DNA from: Petaurus breviceps papuanus | Taxonomy: Eukaryota; Chordata; Mammalia; Diprotodontia; Petauridae | NCBI GenBank assembly: GCA_028583685.1 | Contig: JAMXIF010000015.1 | Location: 61,002,801 to 61,066,800, forward strand | Direction of reading: 5' to 3' | Length of the DNA: 64,000 nucleotides | The notes under the pieces: model-generated | Seen by the model: the letters and a program-made list of their open reading frames with translations, nothing else | Databases searched by the model: none | What the model was told of the DNA's origin: nothing | Translations under genes and position numbers: made by a program | Shown here: in pieces, positions 1 to 10,849 of the stretch | How the letters are laid out: every line of letters begins with the position of its first letter | Position numbering within the stretch: the stretch's first letter is position 1

Positions 1-500
1 GACATATCAATAGCTAAAAGGGAAGTATTGATTGCCCTGGCCTATTATCTCAGGCTGTCTAATGATATGGTAGAATAGCATAAAGACTAAAATAGATATG
101 CTCTGAAAGCACTAAGTTTTCCCCCCAACAGGTAACATGTAGAAAATTATAAGGTAAACACTGTTCAAGAAGCAAGGCTCAAAGGAGAACCAAGGAAAAT
201 GTGCCCAGAGCTCCAGATTACAAAAAGTCTGATCTCCCTCAGAGCAATATTCCTGTGATTAACCTCTCTGCCCTCCCGCCCCCAACTCTTTTTAAGCCTT
301 AACAGTGATTTGCAGTTTAGGGGGAGGTCTACTTTCTTCTCTAGATGTAGTTTAATTACACAGAGAAGAATAGAGAGGTCTTTTTGCCTCCTTTCAAAGC
401 AATCTCATTTGGGGTCTTTCCCTTCACCTTCATCCTTATGGTTTCGATTAACCAAACAGATGGACAAGTCATCCCTTTGATTCCTGGTAGATAATAATTT
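1..500. other. no recognised feature
   Basis: A+T-rich DNA with no open frame above about 60 codons and no repeat family I could name. Confidence 0.4.
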
Positions 501-612
501 CCTTGAGGGTAACTGCTGAGTCAGTTTTCACCCTTGTACCCTAGTACCTACCACAGTAATTGACCCACAGTATGTATTTAAAGCATGTTTGTGAAATTGA
601 GTTGAACTGGTT
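501..612 (+). mobile_element. L2 LINE, extreme 3' end
   Basis: The order of short blocks matches the L2 3' terminus: CCTTGAGGG, then CCTAGTACCTACCACAGTA, then a degraded form of the add-on that normally reads ATAGTAGGTGCTTAATAAATG, and finally TTGAGTTGAACTGG. Very diverged, so an old copy. Confidence 0.6.
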
Positions 613-1993
613 GATGGCTTCTCTTATTCAAAATAAAGAAACAGCAGTTTGATGCATAGAGAGTTATAGCACTTTGCGTTTAGGAAGCACCCCTTTGACA
701 GTGGTCTCAGGTATATTACAAACTTTGGCCTTGGTCTTTTGGTGAAGAAAGATACTGTTATCATGAAGTCAATTACTATTTCAGAGGAAAAAGACATCCC
801 TAGAGTTATAGATTGTGACAGGTGGAAGTGTGAGGAAGAGTTCATGTTAGTGCTGGAGATACAGACCAATCATTCAATAAGTCTTTATTTAGTAATTACT
901 ATTGTGAGACGTTATACAAGATGCTAGAATTTTGGGAACCTGCTATCTTATGTTGAAAGATTGTTCTGTAAAGCAAATGTACCCTGAGTAGGTTAAAAAA
1001 ATATAGGGCATGCCAAAAAGTCTGTTCAGTGATAACTGAGCATTTATCAAGAATAGAAAAGGGAAAGCTAATTGAGTGATTGAGTAACTTGGTTTCCAAG
1101 AAACTTCCTTTCCTGATTAGAAGGAAGTTACCATACATTTTGTCGAGAGACCTTGTCCAAAGCAGGGGTGGAGTGAGGGAAGGGGACAGAAAAGGAAGAG
1201 ATTGACTGATTTTTCTCTCCTTTTTCTTTATAATATGGGAAAAAAGACCAAAGAAAAGAAAGTACAGGGCGGGAAAAGGCAAATTGAGAACTTCACCAGT
1301 TTAACGAAATAACTCTCTTCCTGGAGACTAGCTAATTAATAAGAATGAAGTACAGGTGTAAGAAAAGTGTACTATAAATGAATGCAGGCCACAGGAGACC
1401 CGTGTGAAAAGACTTTTAACAATCAAGCTACAAGCACCTTAGTGGGAAGGCCCAATATTTGGACACTTTCTCAGAGGTGAGAAAAAATTTCCCTAAGAAT
1501 AAGGAAAAAAAATAAACACTGAAATTAAATTGTTATGATTGGGACATTTTAAATTAAATGGGGAAAGTGTGAAGGTTTCTAATTGTAGTTGTTTGTATGG
1601 TTCTCCATGCTATATAATTTGTCTTCTTTGTAAAACAAAGGTAGTAATTAGCTGACAATTTTGCTATTTTGTAAAGAGTTCTATTTTTGTAGAAAAAGTA
1701 AAATTTAAAAGCTGATGTTTCACTTTTTCTTCTGAGTAATATGAGTTTGAAGAGTTCTTCCTATTTACTGTCACCAATGTTTGTGGCTGCTAAAATGGCA
1801 ACAGTAGACTATAGGGGTATGTAATCCATCCTTAGAGGGGAGATCTTATATTTAATCTAAGACCATCAATGGTTGAACATCATCAGTTAAAGCAAGGAGA
1901 ATATAAGACTTCACTAAGGGATATAAAAAGAAGGTCAAGAACAAAATCTTAGGGAGTAATAATTTAGTGGGGCAAGAAGAGGAAGAGATAGCA

Positions 1994-1996
<3 letters not shown>
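613..1996. other. unassigned stretch
   Basis: Contains small open frames on both strands around 0.62-1.28 kb, with no signal peptide, domain motif or splice-flanked exon that I recognise. I treat them as chance frames. No repeat family identified. Confidence 0.4.

Positions 1997-2032
<36 letters not shown>
1997..2032. repeat. (GA)n microsatellite
   Basis: About 18 uninterrupted GA units. Confidence 0.95.
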
Positions 2033-2038
<6 letters not shown>

Positions 2039-2964
2039 GAGAGTAATGAGGAAAATATGACAGAGATACGGTTCGCCCCGTAGGGAGGAAAGTTTCAAAA
2101 AAGAGTGGAAAATGAATTCTATTGCACTAGAATAGGATGAGGAAGGAGAAAAGGCCTTGAATGATTAAGTTGTTCATTTTTTCAGTTCATTGTACTAACT
2201 CATATTTAAAGTCAACTCTGGGCTAAATTAGCTACAACGTGTAAAAAACATTTTTCCTTTTAGTTTTTAATGACTTCAGGGCTCCATAATGATTCTGACT
2301 TATAGGATTTATCAACTTCACTTTCAGTGACAACCATATATAATAGTGAATAACTTTTCCTCTTTAATTTCTCTTTATAGGACTCATTTTTAAAGAGGAA
2401 GAAATATTAAAACTTCTTGCACATCCTTCTTAGTTGGCTTGAAGGAAACAATGAAGAGTCACATGTAGAAAGGGATTTCATGGGCTCTATCCTAATTTCC
2501 ACTATTTTATTGTAACATCTCTGACTTATATGAGTGGTTCCTGCCCAGTGGCTCACAAGCCTCTAGGGGGTTCATGACAATGATGACAATCAATGGACCT
2601 AAAAGTTATTCAACAGCATTATTAGTGTCAAATAATTGTAAAGAATACTAGGAGTAGTATTTTAAATTATCTCAGGGGTTCATAACAATTGCTGGTGTCT
2701 GAAAGAGAACAAAAAGATGATCAAAAAGATGTCAGGAACACTGCCTCAGATGTGATAAACTACGTTTATTGAGTTTCTAATGATACCAGGAGAGGTGAGA
2801 TAGTAATAAATGCTACTAAAACATAGCAATAGAAAACACAGAGATGCGGTGCATTAGCTGTTCAGGAATTTTGCTATAATAAATAATAGAACAAAGAACT
2901 TAATTTTGAATACAAACATTTGTAATCATTAAATATTAATAAGTAGTAGAGTCAACCTTATTTT
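2033..2964. other. unassigned stretch
   Basis: No gene or named repeat recognised. Two short phrases, AGGGGGTTCATGACAA and AGGGGTTCATAACAA, recur about 115 bases apart and could be ends of a decayed DNA transposon, but no target-site duplication was seen. Confidence 0.35.
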
Positions 2965-3157
2965 ATACACACACATATGTATGTGTGTGTATATATATAA
3001 TATATGCATACATATATATACATATATATGCATACATATATATACATATATATATATATATAGAAAGAGAGAAGGAGGGAGGGAGAAAGGGAGAGGGAGA
3101 GAAAGAGAGAGAAAGAGGAGGAGGAGGAAGGAAGGAGAAGGAGGAGGGAAGGAGAGA
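2965..3157. repeat. compound (CA)/(TA) microsatellite followed by a purine-only tract
   Basis: Positions 2965-3061 are CA/TG and TA dinucleotide runs with repeated CATACATATATATA blocks. Positions 3063-3157 are an almost pure A/G tract on the + strand (GAGG, GGAGG and GAAA units). The small open frames here are low-complexity artefacts. Confidence 0.9.
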
Positions 3158-3163
3158 CTCTCT

Positions 3164-3202
3164 GTTGGTGTCTCACAGGGTTCTGTCTTAGGCCCTCTTC
3201 TC
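3164..3202 (+). pseudogene. reverse-transcriptase motif of an old CR1/L2-type LINE
   Basis: The + strand reads VGVSQGSVLGPLL, which matches the G-V-P-Q-G-S-V-L-G-P block of the reverse transcriptase of CR1/L2-superfamily LINEs. Only this block survives. The purine tract lies immediately upstream and an L1 fragment in the other orientation follows. Family assignment rests on one motif. Confidence 0.5.
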
Positions 3203-3224
3203 TTATATATATTTGTGTGTGTGT

Positions 3225-3312
3225 ATATATATAGGTCTTCCTCCCACTTGTATGATCTCTTTGGTATACTTCTCTGGAAGTGATATTGCTGGGTCAAAGG
3301 GTATGCATATTT
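3225..3312 (-). mobile_element. L1 ORF2 C-terminal fragment
   Basis: The minus strand contains the marsupial L1 phrase around CCTTTGACCCAGCAATATCAC followed by ACCAAAGAGATCATACAAG. The same segment recurs in the L1 copies at 24.3, 29.0, 39.3 and 49.66 kb. It stops abruptly at a T-run near 3312. Confidence 0.7.
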
Positions 3313-3399
3313 TTTTTTTTTTACTCAGGATTACTTTATTATATCAAAAATTGAGCTTGTGCCGAACAGGGAAATCTTTTTTTTTTTAATTCTGGTCTC

Positions 3400-3550
3400 G
3401 GGGAGGCTAGGTGGTGCAGCGAACAGAGTGCCAGCCCTGGAGCCAGGAAGACCCCAGCCCAAATCCGGCCCCAGACACCCGACACACCTACTAGCCACGT
3501 GACTTTGGGCAAGTCCCCCAACCCCAATTGCCCTCCAAAAGAAAAAAAAA
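3400..3550 (+). mobile_element. tRNA-headed CORE-SINE (WSINE-like, type A), first of a tandem pair
   Basis: Begins GGGGAGGCTAGGTGGTGCAG, carries the A/B-box-bearing tRNA-like head and the GACTTTGGGCAAGT core, and ends CCCCAATTGCCCTCCAAAA plus an A-tail. The flank before it (AATTCTGGTCTC) resembles the flank after the second copy (AATTCAGGTTTC), so the pair may sit within one target-site duplication. Confidence 0.9.
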
Positions 3551-3561
3551 TCCCTTAAAAA

Positions 3562-3711
3562 GGGGCGGCTAGGTGGCGCAGTGAACAGAGCAGCGGCCCA
3601 GGAGTCAGGAAGACCCCAGCCCAAATCCAGCCCCAGACAACCAACACAAAAACCAGCCGTGTGACCCTGGGCAAGCCACCCAACCCCAATTGCCCTCCAA
3701 AAAAAAAAAAA
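3562..3711 (+). mobile_element. CORE-SINE (type A), second of a tandem pair
   Basis: A second complete copy, GGGGCGGCTAGGTGGCGCAG through CCCCAATTGCCCTCC and a 13-base A-tail, in the same orientation 11 bases after the first. Both share the variant ACCCCAGCCCAAATCC, unlike other type A copies in the window (GACCTGAGTTCAAATC), so they are close relatives. Confidence 0.92.
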
Positions 3712-3761
3712 TTCAGGTTTCTATCACTCTTCCTACCCCTCACCTCTTTGCCTCTCTCCTC

Positions 3762-5310
3762 TTTTTTTTTTCAAATGCTTTATTAATTTCTGATTTACAT
3801 CATTAATTTCCACCAGATACTGAGTTACAAATTTTCTCCCCGTTTTTCCCCTATCCACCACCCCAAAATAGCAGTCCCGCAGGATATCCCCTCCTCCAAT
3901 CTGCTCTCTCCCATACCTCTTTCGACTTTTCCAGTGGATCTCTATACCCCAGTGCCTGTATATCGTAATTCCCAATTACATGTAAAATAGTATTAATAAG
4001 AGATTATATATATATGTACATATATATATATATATATATATTTGAGTATTTGATTTTAAAACTTTGAATTCCAGATACATTCCCTTCCTCCCTTGTCTCC
4101 CACCCTTACTGGAAAGATATGCAGTTCAGTATAGGTTGGACATGTGTGGCTAATGCAAAACAATAACATAGTAAATATATTGGTTTCTCATAGAGTCATT
4201 AGCTTCCACTTGTCTCTTTTCTAATTTTTAACAAATTGTTTTCTTTTATTAGATTTTGTACCTGTTTTTCCATTTGGCCCATTTTACTTTTTAAAGACTT
4301 GTTTTCTACAGTCAATTTTTGTCCTTCCCTTTCCAAGCTCTTGGCTTTCTCTTGTATACCTCTCATTTCTCTTCCCAATTTTTCTTCTACCTCTCTTATT
4401 TAACTTTTAAAATCCTTCTTGAGTCCTTCCAAGAAGGCTTTTTGGGTTTGAGACTAGTTTATGTTCCCCTACGAGGTAATGTTGTCCTGTTCTGAATTTG
4501 TGCCTTGATCTTTCCTGTTCCCATAATAAGAATTTATGGTCATTGCCCATCTGCACTTTTTGCTCATTGTGTTTGCCAAATTCCTGACTTTTAAAGTTGA
4601 ACTCTCCTGCTGGAGCATGGAGGCACTGACCCAAGTTTCTTGTGCTGGGGGCCAGAGACCTGGTCACTAATTTTGTATACTGGGGCCTCAGGTGCTGGCA
4701 GTTGGAGGCTGTAGGCATTTGGCAGTTTACCTGGTGATAGGCTTCAGTCAGTAACACTGGAGCTCTCAGGGTGAGAGTGGTGAGCCTGGCCCCTTAGGGG
4801 TGCCTGCTCACCCAGGCCTTGCACTCAAATATTTGACTCCTGATCATCCAGACTTAGCACTCGAATGTTTGACTGCCAGAGGATGTCTGCCAGCCTGGAG
4901 CTGTGCCTCCTGGAGTAGTGCTTCCTGGAGCTGTGCTGAAGCATCAGGAGATTTGGCTTTTGGAGAACAAATGTGGTGGTTTCCAAACTGATATCTACCA
5001 GTTGCTCTCCCTGTGCTGGGGTACTTGGGGGTCCTGATATTGGTGGTGATCTGCTCTACTACCCTGGGGCTCAGGATCTTCCCCTGTTTGCTGAGTTGGG
5101 GCTTCTGCCTTGCTAGGATGCTCCCATCCCCTACTGCTTCCCCTCTCCCAGATTGAGAGGGGTCTTTCCCATAAACCCTACACCCCATCTTAATGCTGAC
5201 TCAGCTCTTCCAGGGATTTTTCCTAGGGTGATATTTTATGGGCTTTCAGCGGTCAATAAGGGAGGGTGAGAGCAACTTACTTCTTACTCCACCATCTGGG
5301 CTCCCAGAAG
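3762..5310 (-). mobile_element. antisense L1/HAL1 copy, internally deleted
   Basis: On the minus strand the 5' end lies near 5310 (GGAGCCCAGATGGTGGAGTAA, the marsupial L1 start block). The 5' UTR and the coiled-coil coding part of ORF1 follow down to about 4240, then the G-rich 3' UTR and tail (about 4060-3762). The 3' part (3773-3985) matches the tail of the HAL1 at 19.8-20.1 kb. Most of ORF1 and all of ORF2 are absent. This may be a HAL1 copy that lost part of ORF1. Confidence 0.75.
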
Positions 5311-5575
5311 TGAAACTTTATTCTCTAACCTCATTAATTATTGTCATTTCGAAATAGTGAGCCTTCAATGTGTTTCAAAAAATGATAGCTTTATAGAAAT
5401 AATGGATTTTCTACTTAAGCTAATAACTACAAGAAATACAAGAAAATTGAACTCCAACTTATTAATATTATTGCTAAAAATCAATGATAGTGAAAACAAA
5501 TCCCCTAAAAGTAGAAGAATTAAACCTTGATAATACAGAGGAATTAGGTGTGATAGTACCTAGAACAGGGATGGG

Positions 5576-5768
5576 GAACCTGAGGCCTTAAGGCCATATG
5601 TGACTGTCTAGATCCCCAAGTGCAGCCCTTTGACTGAATCCAAACTTCACAAAATAAATCCTTTTATTAAGGGGATTTGTTCTGTGATGTTTGGATTCAG
5701 TCAAAGGTCTATACTTGAGGACCTAGAAAACCATGTGTGTCCTAGAGGCCTCAGGTTCCCCACTCTTG
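5576..5768. mobile_element. palindromic hAT-type miniature element
   Basis: The two halves are inverted copies of each other. Left end CAGGGATGGGGAACCTGAGG; right end, read on the minus strand, CAAGAGTGGGGAACCTGAGG. The similarity continues through CCTTTGACTGAATCCAAAC on each arm almost to the centre. Flanks are 8-bp direct repeats, ACCTAGAA (5568-5575) and ACCTAGAG (5769-5776), the length hAT transposases make. No coding capacity. Confidence 0.88.
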
Positions 5769-5777
5769 ACCTAGAGA

Positions 5778-5995
5778 ATTGGAATTAAAGATCTAAGTTT
5801 GAATCCTACCTCAGAAACTTAATAGTTATGTATTTCTGGGAAAATCACTTAAGGTTTCTCAGCCTCAATTTCCTCACCTGTAAAATAGGAACAATAATAT
5901 CACCTGTCTCATAGGTTATTGTGAGGATTAAATGAGGTAATAATTTAAAGATCTTTGTTAAGTTAAAACACTATATAAATGTCATCTATTCTTAC
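5778..5995 (+). mobile_element. MIR-type CORE-SINE
   Basis: Sense-strand order of MIR: tRNA-like head, CCTCAATTTCCTCACCTGTAA, CATAGGTTATTGTGAGGATT, then the L2-like tail. Diverged. Confidence 0.8.
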
Positions 5996-6059
5996 TTGTC
6001 ACTTAATATAATGCCCCAAGGGTCTTAACTTCAGTTACATGAAAAGACACCTGTCTTCA

Positions 6060-6300
6060 ATAGAATAATTCAAATTTATACAAAACTTTAAGATTTATAA
6101 AAATAGATTCTTTACAAAAACCCTGGGAGGTAGGTAGTGAAAATGTTATTTCTCCCATCTTGTGGAGGGAGGAAACAAGATTCAGCAGCATCATGGAAGC
6201 TGTGATAAACCTGTGATCTCATGACTGAGAAGTGTCCGAGATATAGCTGAATTCTACGTTTGCTGATTCCAAATCTAAGGATCTTCCCACCATGACAAGT
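6060..6300 (-). mobile_element. MIR-type relic, antisense
   Basis: Shows the antisense order: ACCCTGGGAGGTAGGTAGTG, then a degraded GAGGAAAC-containing core, then the tRNA-like head near 6270-6300. Confidence 0.5.
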
Positions 6301-6399
6301 TATTTTTCACTGAGTAAATATATTTTTAAGTTTTAAATCTCTCTGTTTACATCTTCTTCTCCTGCTTCATGGCACTGAGGTGACCTGGCTTCTCAAAGA

Positions 6400-6425
6400 C
6401 TATACCAGTACATGTGCTGGTATAG
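6400..6425. repeat. perfect inverted repeat (hairpin)
   Basis: CTATACCAG and CTGGTATAG form a 9-bp perfect stem around an 8-base loop. Nothing around it suggests a terminator or RNA gene. Confidence 0.8.
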
Positions 6426-6604
6426 TATGAGTTGGGAAGCTGATCTCAAGCTACAAAATCTGCAAGTACTGACTCAACTACAGAATTTCTGGCATCCAAG
6501 GACCATACCAAGTAATTTTGGCCACCAGATTGTGAGCCCACAATTGTTATTACCAGAGGAACTACAATTGGCCCATCTCAGAATTGGATATGGCTCCTAA
6601 TTAC

Positions 6605-7085
6605 ATGGAAAGAGAAATATTAACATTTTATTTAAAATTTTTGATTTCTACATTTTCTCCCTCTTTCCCTTACTCCCCTCACCTTGAGATAGTAAGCAAT
6701 TTGATATATGTGCAATCATGTAAAACATATTTCCACATTAGTCATATTATGAAAGAAGAAATGGACCAAAAGGAAAAAAAAAAACATGAAAAAATAAAGT
6801 AAAAAATAGTATGCTTCAGTCTGAATTCAGACTCCATCAGTTCTTTCTCTGATGTAAATGGCAATCATGAGATCTTTGGAATTGCCTTGGATTATTGTAT
6901 TGCTGGGAATGACTCAGTCATTCATAGCTGAACATCATTCAGTGTTGCTGTTACTGTGTACTATGTTCTCCTGGTTCTGCTCACTTCACTTTGTATCAGT
7001 TCATGTAAGTCTCACTTTTTTCTGAACTCCATCTACCTGTCATTCCTTATAAAACAATTATATTCTACTTTTTATTATCTATTTA
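6605..7085 (-). mobile_element. L1 3' end, antisense
   Basis: Same series of 3' UTR blocks as the antisense L1 at 23.66-24.3 kb: TTTTTGATTTCTACATTTTC, the pyrimidine-rich stretch, AGTAAGCAATTTGATATA, and CTCCTGGTTCTGCTCAC. 5'-truncated. Confidence 0.8.
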
Positions 7086-7099
7086 TTATTATCAATTAT

Positions 7100-7392
7100 C
7101 TATTCATAGATAAAGACTTGGAAAGGACCCTAGAGGTCATCTAGGCCAATGATGTCAAATTCAAACAGAAATAGAGTCCCCCCCAGAAAAAAAAGAAATA
7201 GGGCCACTAAACCATATATAAGGATCCCTATAGGCCACATACTAACTTAGAAAATCATATTTTAACATTATCTCTATTTTACTACATTTTATTTTGCTAA
7301 ATATTTCCCAATTATATTTTCATTTGATTCTGACCAGACTCACATGTAGCCCAGGAGTTTTATACCTCCGATCTAGGCCACCTGTATTGGAC
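7100..7392 (-). mobile_element. CR1/L3 3'-end fragment, interrupted
   Basis: GACTTGGAAAGGACCCTAGAGG and TCATCTAGGCCA are the antisense form of the CR1/L3 3' terminus. The element is split by the hAT insertion at 7147-7370, and the text resumes with CACCTGTATTGGACC. Confidence 0.5.
7147..7370. mobile_element. hAT-type non-autonomous element
   Basis: Left end CAATGATGTCAAATTCAAA, a decayed form of the common hAT end CAGTGRTGTCAAACTC. Right end, reversed, CGGAGGTATAAAAC. Flanked by a perfect 8-bp target-site duplication, ATCTAGGC at 7139-7146 and 7371-7378. Interior A+T-rich, noncoding. Confidence 0.85.
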
Positions 7393-7603
7393 CAAGGATT
7401 CTTAACCTAGGGCCCATGAACCCTTCCCCCTAAAGGTTCATTGGTAAAAATTTAGGGGTTCTACTTCTTTTTCACTAACCTCTAACTGAAATTTACCATG
7501 TAATTATTAATGTAGGAAACAAAACATTATTCTGAGAAAGAGTGCTTAGGCTTCTCCAGACTTCCCAAGGGATCCATGTTATTAATAAGCTTAAAGAACC
7601 CTG
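7393..7603. mobile_element. hAT-type non-autonomous element (TTCTTAACC family)
   Basis: Left end CAAGGATTCTTAACCTAGGG; right end, reversed, CAGGGTTCTTTAAGCTTATT. The interior phrase ACATTATTCTGAGAAAGAGT recurs in diverged form in the element at 20968-21181, so the two are relatives. No matching 8-bp duplication was seen. Confidence 0.7.
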
Positions 7604-7784
7604 CTCCAGAATGGTCTCAACATGCATTCCAATAGCCATTTCAATTAGGACATCAATGCAATAGACTTAACATGGTTATGAGACTGCATGAAATAAGTAA
7701 GGGGTTTCAAACTATATCACTTCCACATCAAGGAAATCATAGATCCTTCAAAGTATACTCCAATAGCAGGTAGAAAGTACAGAG
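7604..7784. other. short unassigned gap
   Basis: Separates the hAT element from the HAL1. Nothing recognised. Confidence 0.4.
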
Positions 7785-8714
7785 GAGGGGAGGTGGGGCC
7801 AAGATGGCAGAGTAAAAACAGAAACTTACTGGATCTCCCACTCCATCTTTCAAATGGGAAACCACCTCGAATACCTGCAAAAAATGATTCTAAGCAAATT
7901 TTAGTGCTACAGAACCCACAAAGTGACAAAGGAAAACAAATCTCCCCCTGAAGGAAGCCTAGAAGGCCAACAGGAAAGGACTATTGTACAAGACTGAGAA
8001 CAGAGTACAGTCCTGTATGGGCCTCACTGATACAGAACAGCAACACAGAACAGTCACAGCAGACTTCAGGAGAGTAAATCACTAGCAGCTGTGGCAGGTC
8101 CCAGACTTGTCAACCCATTAACACCAAAGATAAATTAAAAGGTAAGTTGGAAAACTCTGTGGGAACTGGGTGAGAGAAGAGTGGGGTCCAGCCCCTGCCC
8201 CCAGGGTGGCAAAGGTGGCAGGCAGTTGTGATTGCTGCTGCCATCGGTTATCTCCTGAGTTCCAGGTCCACAGATCATGGAGGACTGTCCAGAGGGTAGT
8301 TGGAGGACTCTCTTTGCTGGCACTGAGGGAGGATTCTCTTACTTTGCCCCGCTTGGATCTAGGTCGCAGACTTAGGTGGTGGTCCTAGGGTGAAGAATGA
8401 CAGCATGGCAGAACTTGTTGAGGCTGTGGAGAGGTGGTCCTCCTCACAGTTCTGAGGCAGGTACCTAGAAGAAGCTCAGACAGCTGCACAAAATCCCAGA
8501 CATTTGGGATGCAGCACTCTCCATTCTGGAAGCAGAGTTCTACCATAGCAAGGAGCTCAAAAGTTAAGTAATTAGCTGACAAGATGAGCAAACAGAGGAA
8601 GCAAAATCAAACTAAAGAATTGTTTGTTTTTTTTTGGTGACATAGATGATCAAAACATAGAACGAAAAGAAGACAACAAATTCAAAACTCCTGCATCAAA
8701 AGCCTCCAAGAAAA

Positions 8715-9818
8715 ATATGAATGGGTCACAGGCCATGAAGGAGCTCAAAACAGATTTTGAAAATCAGGTAAGAGTAGAGGAAAAATAGGGAAAAGAAATG
8801 AGAATGATGCAAGAAATCCATAAAAATCAAGTCAAGAGCCTGCTAAAGGAGACCCAAAAAATATTGAAGAAAATAACACCTTAAAAATAGTCTAACTCGG
8901 GGCGGCTAGGTAACACAGTGAGTAAGAGCACCAGCTCCAGCGTCGGGATGACCTGGGGATCAAATCTGGGCTCAGATACTCAGCACCACATCCAGAAATA
9001 ACTGGCTGTGTAACCTTGAGCAAGTTACTTAGCCCTGATTGCTTAAAAAAATAGTCTAACTCAAATGGAAAAAGAGGTCCAAAATGTCAATGAGGAGAAA
9101 AATACCTTTAAAAGCTAAATTTGCCAGATGGAAAAGGAATTTCAAAAATTCACTGAAGAAAATAATTCTTTAAAAATTGGATTGGAGCAAATGGAAGTTA
9201 ATGACTTTATGAGAAATCAAGATGCTATAAAACAGATCCAAACATATGAAAAAATAGAAGACAATGTGAAATATCTTTTTGGAAAAACCTGGAAAATAGA
9301 TCCAGGAGAGATCATTTAAAAATTATTGGACTACCTGAAAGCTAGGATCAAAAAAGAATGTAGACATCATCTTCCAAGAAATTATCAAGGAAAACTTCCC
9401 TGATATTCTAGAACCAGAGGGCAGAAGAGAAATTGAAAGAATTCAGCAAGAGCCTCTTGAAAAAGATACCAAAAAAGAAAACTCCTAGGAATATTATAGC
9501 CAGGTTCCAGAGTTCCCAGGTCAAGGAGAAAATATTACAAGCAGCCAGGAAGAAACAATTTGAGTATTGTGGAAACACAATCAGGATAACACAAGATCTA
9601 GCAGCTTCTACATTAAGGGATTGAAGAGCTTAGAATATGATATTCTGGAGGTCAAAGGAACTATGATTAAAACCAAGAATCACCTACCCAGAAATACTGA
9701 GTATAATGCTTCAGGGAAAAATATGAAAAAAAATCATTCAAAAATAGAGGACTTTCAAACATTCTTGATGAAAAGACCAGAGCTGAACAAGAAAATTGAC
9801 ATTCAAATACAAGAAACA
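8715..9818 (+). pseudogene. HAL1 ORF1 (L1 ORF1p-like), degraded
   Basis: L1 ORF1 protein is a trimeric RNA-binding chaperone of the retrotransposition particle. Here the coiled-coil part is recognisable (ICQMEKEFQKFTEENNSL, about 9115-9180), followed by MEVNDFMRNQDAIKQIQ and a decayed RRM and C-terminal domain (KKTPRNIIARFQSSQVKEK, about 9475-9530). Several stops and frameshifts break the frame, and a SINE (8899-9046) lies inside the coiled-coil coding region. The gene is dead. Compared with the copy at 18.1 kb it is clearly more decayed. Confidence 0.8.
8899..9046 (+). mobile_element. CORE-SINE, type B
   Basis: GGGGCGGCTAGGTAACACAG head, then AGTGAGTAAGAGCACCAGC, GTCGGGATGACCTGGGGAT, and a core ending CCTGATTGCTTAAAAAA. 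Flanked by a perfect duplication AAAAATAGTCTAACTC (8883-8898 and 9047-9062). The head differs from type A (GTGGATAGAGCAC, GTCAGGAGGACCTGAG), so two SINE lineages coexist in the window. Confidence 0.95.
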
Positions 9819-9949
9819 TGATAAGCATGAAAAGGTAAACAGGATAGAGAAATCATAAGGAACTTATTAAAATTGAATTATTTACATTCCTACATGCAAA
9901 GATGATATTTGTAACTCATGAGACTTTTCTCAGTATGAGGATAGTTGAA

Positions 9950-10045
9950 GGGAATATATATGTTTATATATGTATACATACATATATGTGTATGTATAGG
10001 TGGGTGTATATATGTGCGTGTGTGCATGTGCGTGTACCTGTATAC
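9950..10045. repeat. TA/TG-rich degenerate microsatellite in HAL1 3' UTR
   Basis: TATATATG, TATGTATAC and GTGTGTGC blocks. The sister HAL1 has a similar tract at about 19120-19200, so the tract is ancestral to the family. Confidence 0.8.
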
Positions 10046-10849
10046 ATAGACAGAGGCCACAAGGTGAGTTGAATGTGAAGGGATGATATCTAAAAAAATA
10101 AAAGTAAGAAATTAAGAGGTGAGAGAGGAATATATTGGGAGAAGGATAGGGGAATCATCTCATATAAAAGCTGTTGCAATGGAGGGGAACAGCAGGAAGG
10201 TGAAAGGGAATGAGTCAACGTTGCTCTCATTGGATTTGGCTTAAGGAGGGAATAACATACACACACATTTGGGTGTCATATCCTACAGGAAAGAAGGGGA
10301 GAAGGGGATAAGATAGGGATGATAGAAGAGAGGGCAGATTGGGGGAGAGGGTAGTTGGAAGCAAACGCTTTTGAAAAGGACAGGGTCAAAGAAAAAAATA
10401 GAATAAATGGGGGGTGGTATGGGATGGGGGGAAATATTGTTAGTTTTTCACAATATGACTACTATGGAAAATGTTTTGCATAGCTACACATGTATAAACT
10501 ATGCAGAATTGCTTGTCTTCCCAGTGGGGTTGAGTGAGGAAAGGAGAAGGGATAGAATCTGGAGCTCAAAGTTTTAAAAACAAATGTTAAAAAATTGTTT
10601 TTATATGCAACCTGGAAATAAGATATGCAGGCAATGCAGTATAGAAATCCATCTTGTCCTACAAGAAAATAAAGGGGAGGATGGGGGGATATAAGGAAGG
10701 GCAGCTTGGGGGAAGTAGAATTCATTATGTTTGCCATCTTGGGGTGAGGGGTAGGGGACAGACTGGGAGAAAATTTGTAACTCACAATCTTGTGGAAATG
10801 AGTGGTGAAAACTAAAAAAATTTAAAGAATTAAGAAAAGAAATTAAATA

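Larger units (their letters stand above)
7785..10848 (+). mobile_element. HAL1 (half-L1), near full length, with a SINE inserted
   Basis: Starts with the L1 5' block GGGGCCAAGATGGCAGAGTA (7796 on), then a 5' UTR of about 0.9 kb, ORF1, and directly the G-rich 3' UTR and tail at about 10848. There is no ORF2 endonuclease or reverse transcriptase between the end of ORF1 (about 9.82 kb) and the 3' UTR. A second copy at 17.3-20.1 kb has the same junction, so this is the element's architecture and not a chance deletion. HAL1s are known therian L1 derivatives copied by the ORF2 protein of other L1s. Confidence 0.85.

Noticed and set aside
899-1282. 127-codon minus-strand frame
   Set aside because: No recognised domain; composition follows the A-rich + strand. 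Treated as chance.
2929-3297. Frames of about 70-120 codons on both strands rich in Tyr-Ile or Arg-Glu
   Set aside because: Translations of TA/CA and purine microsatellites.
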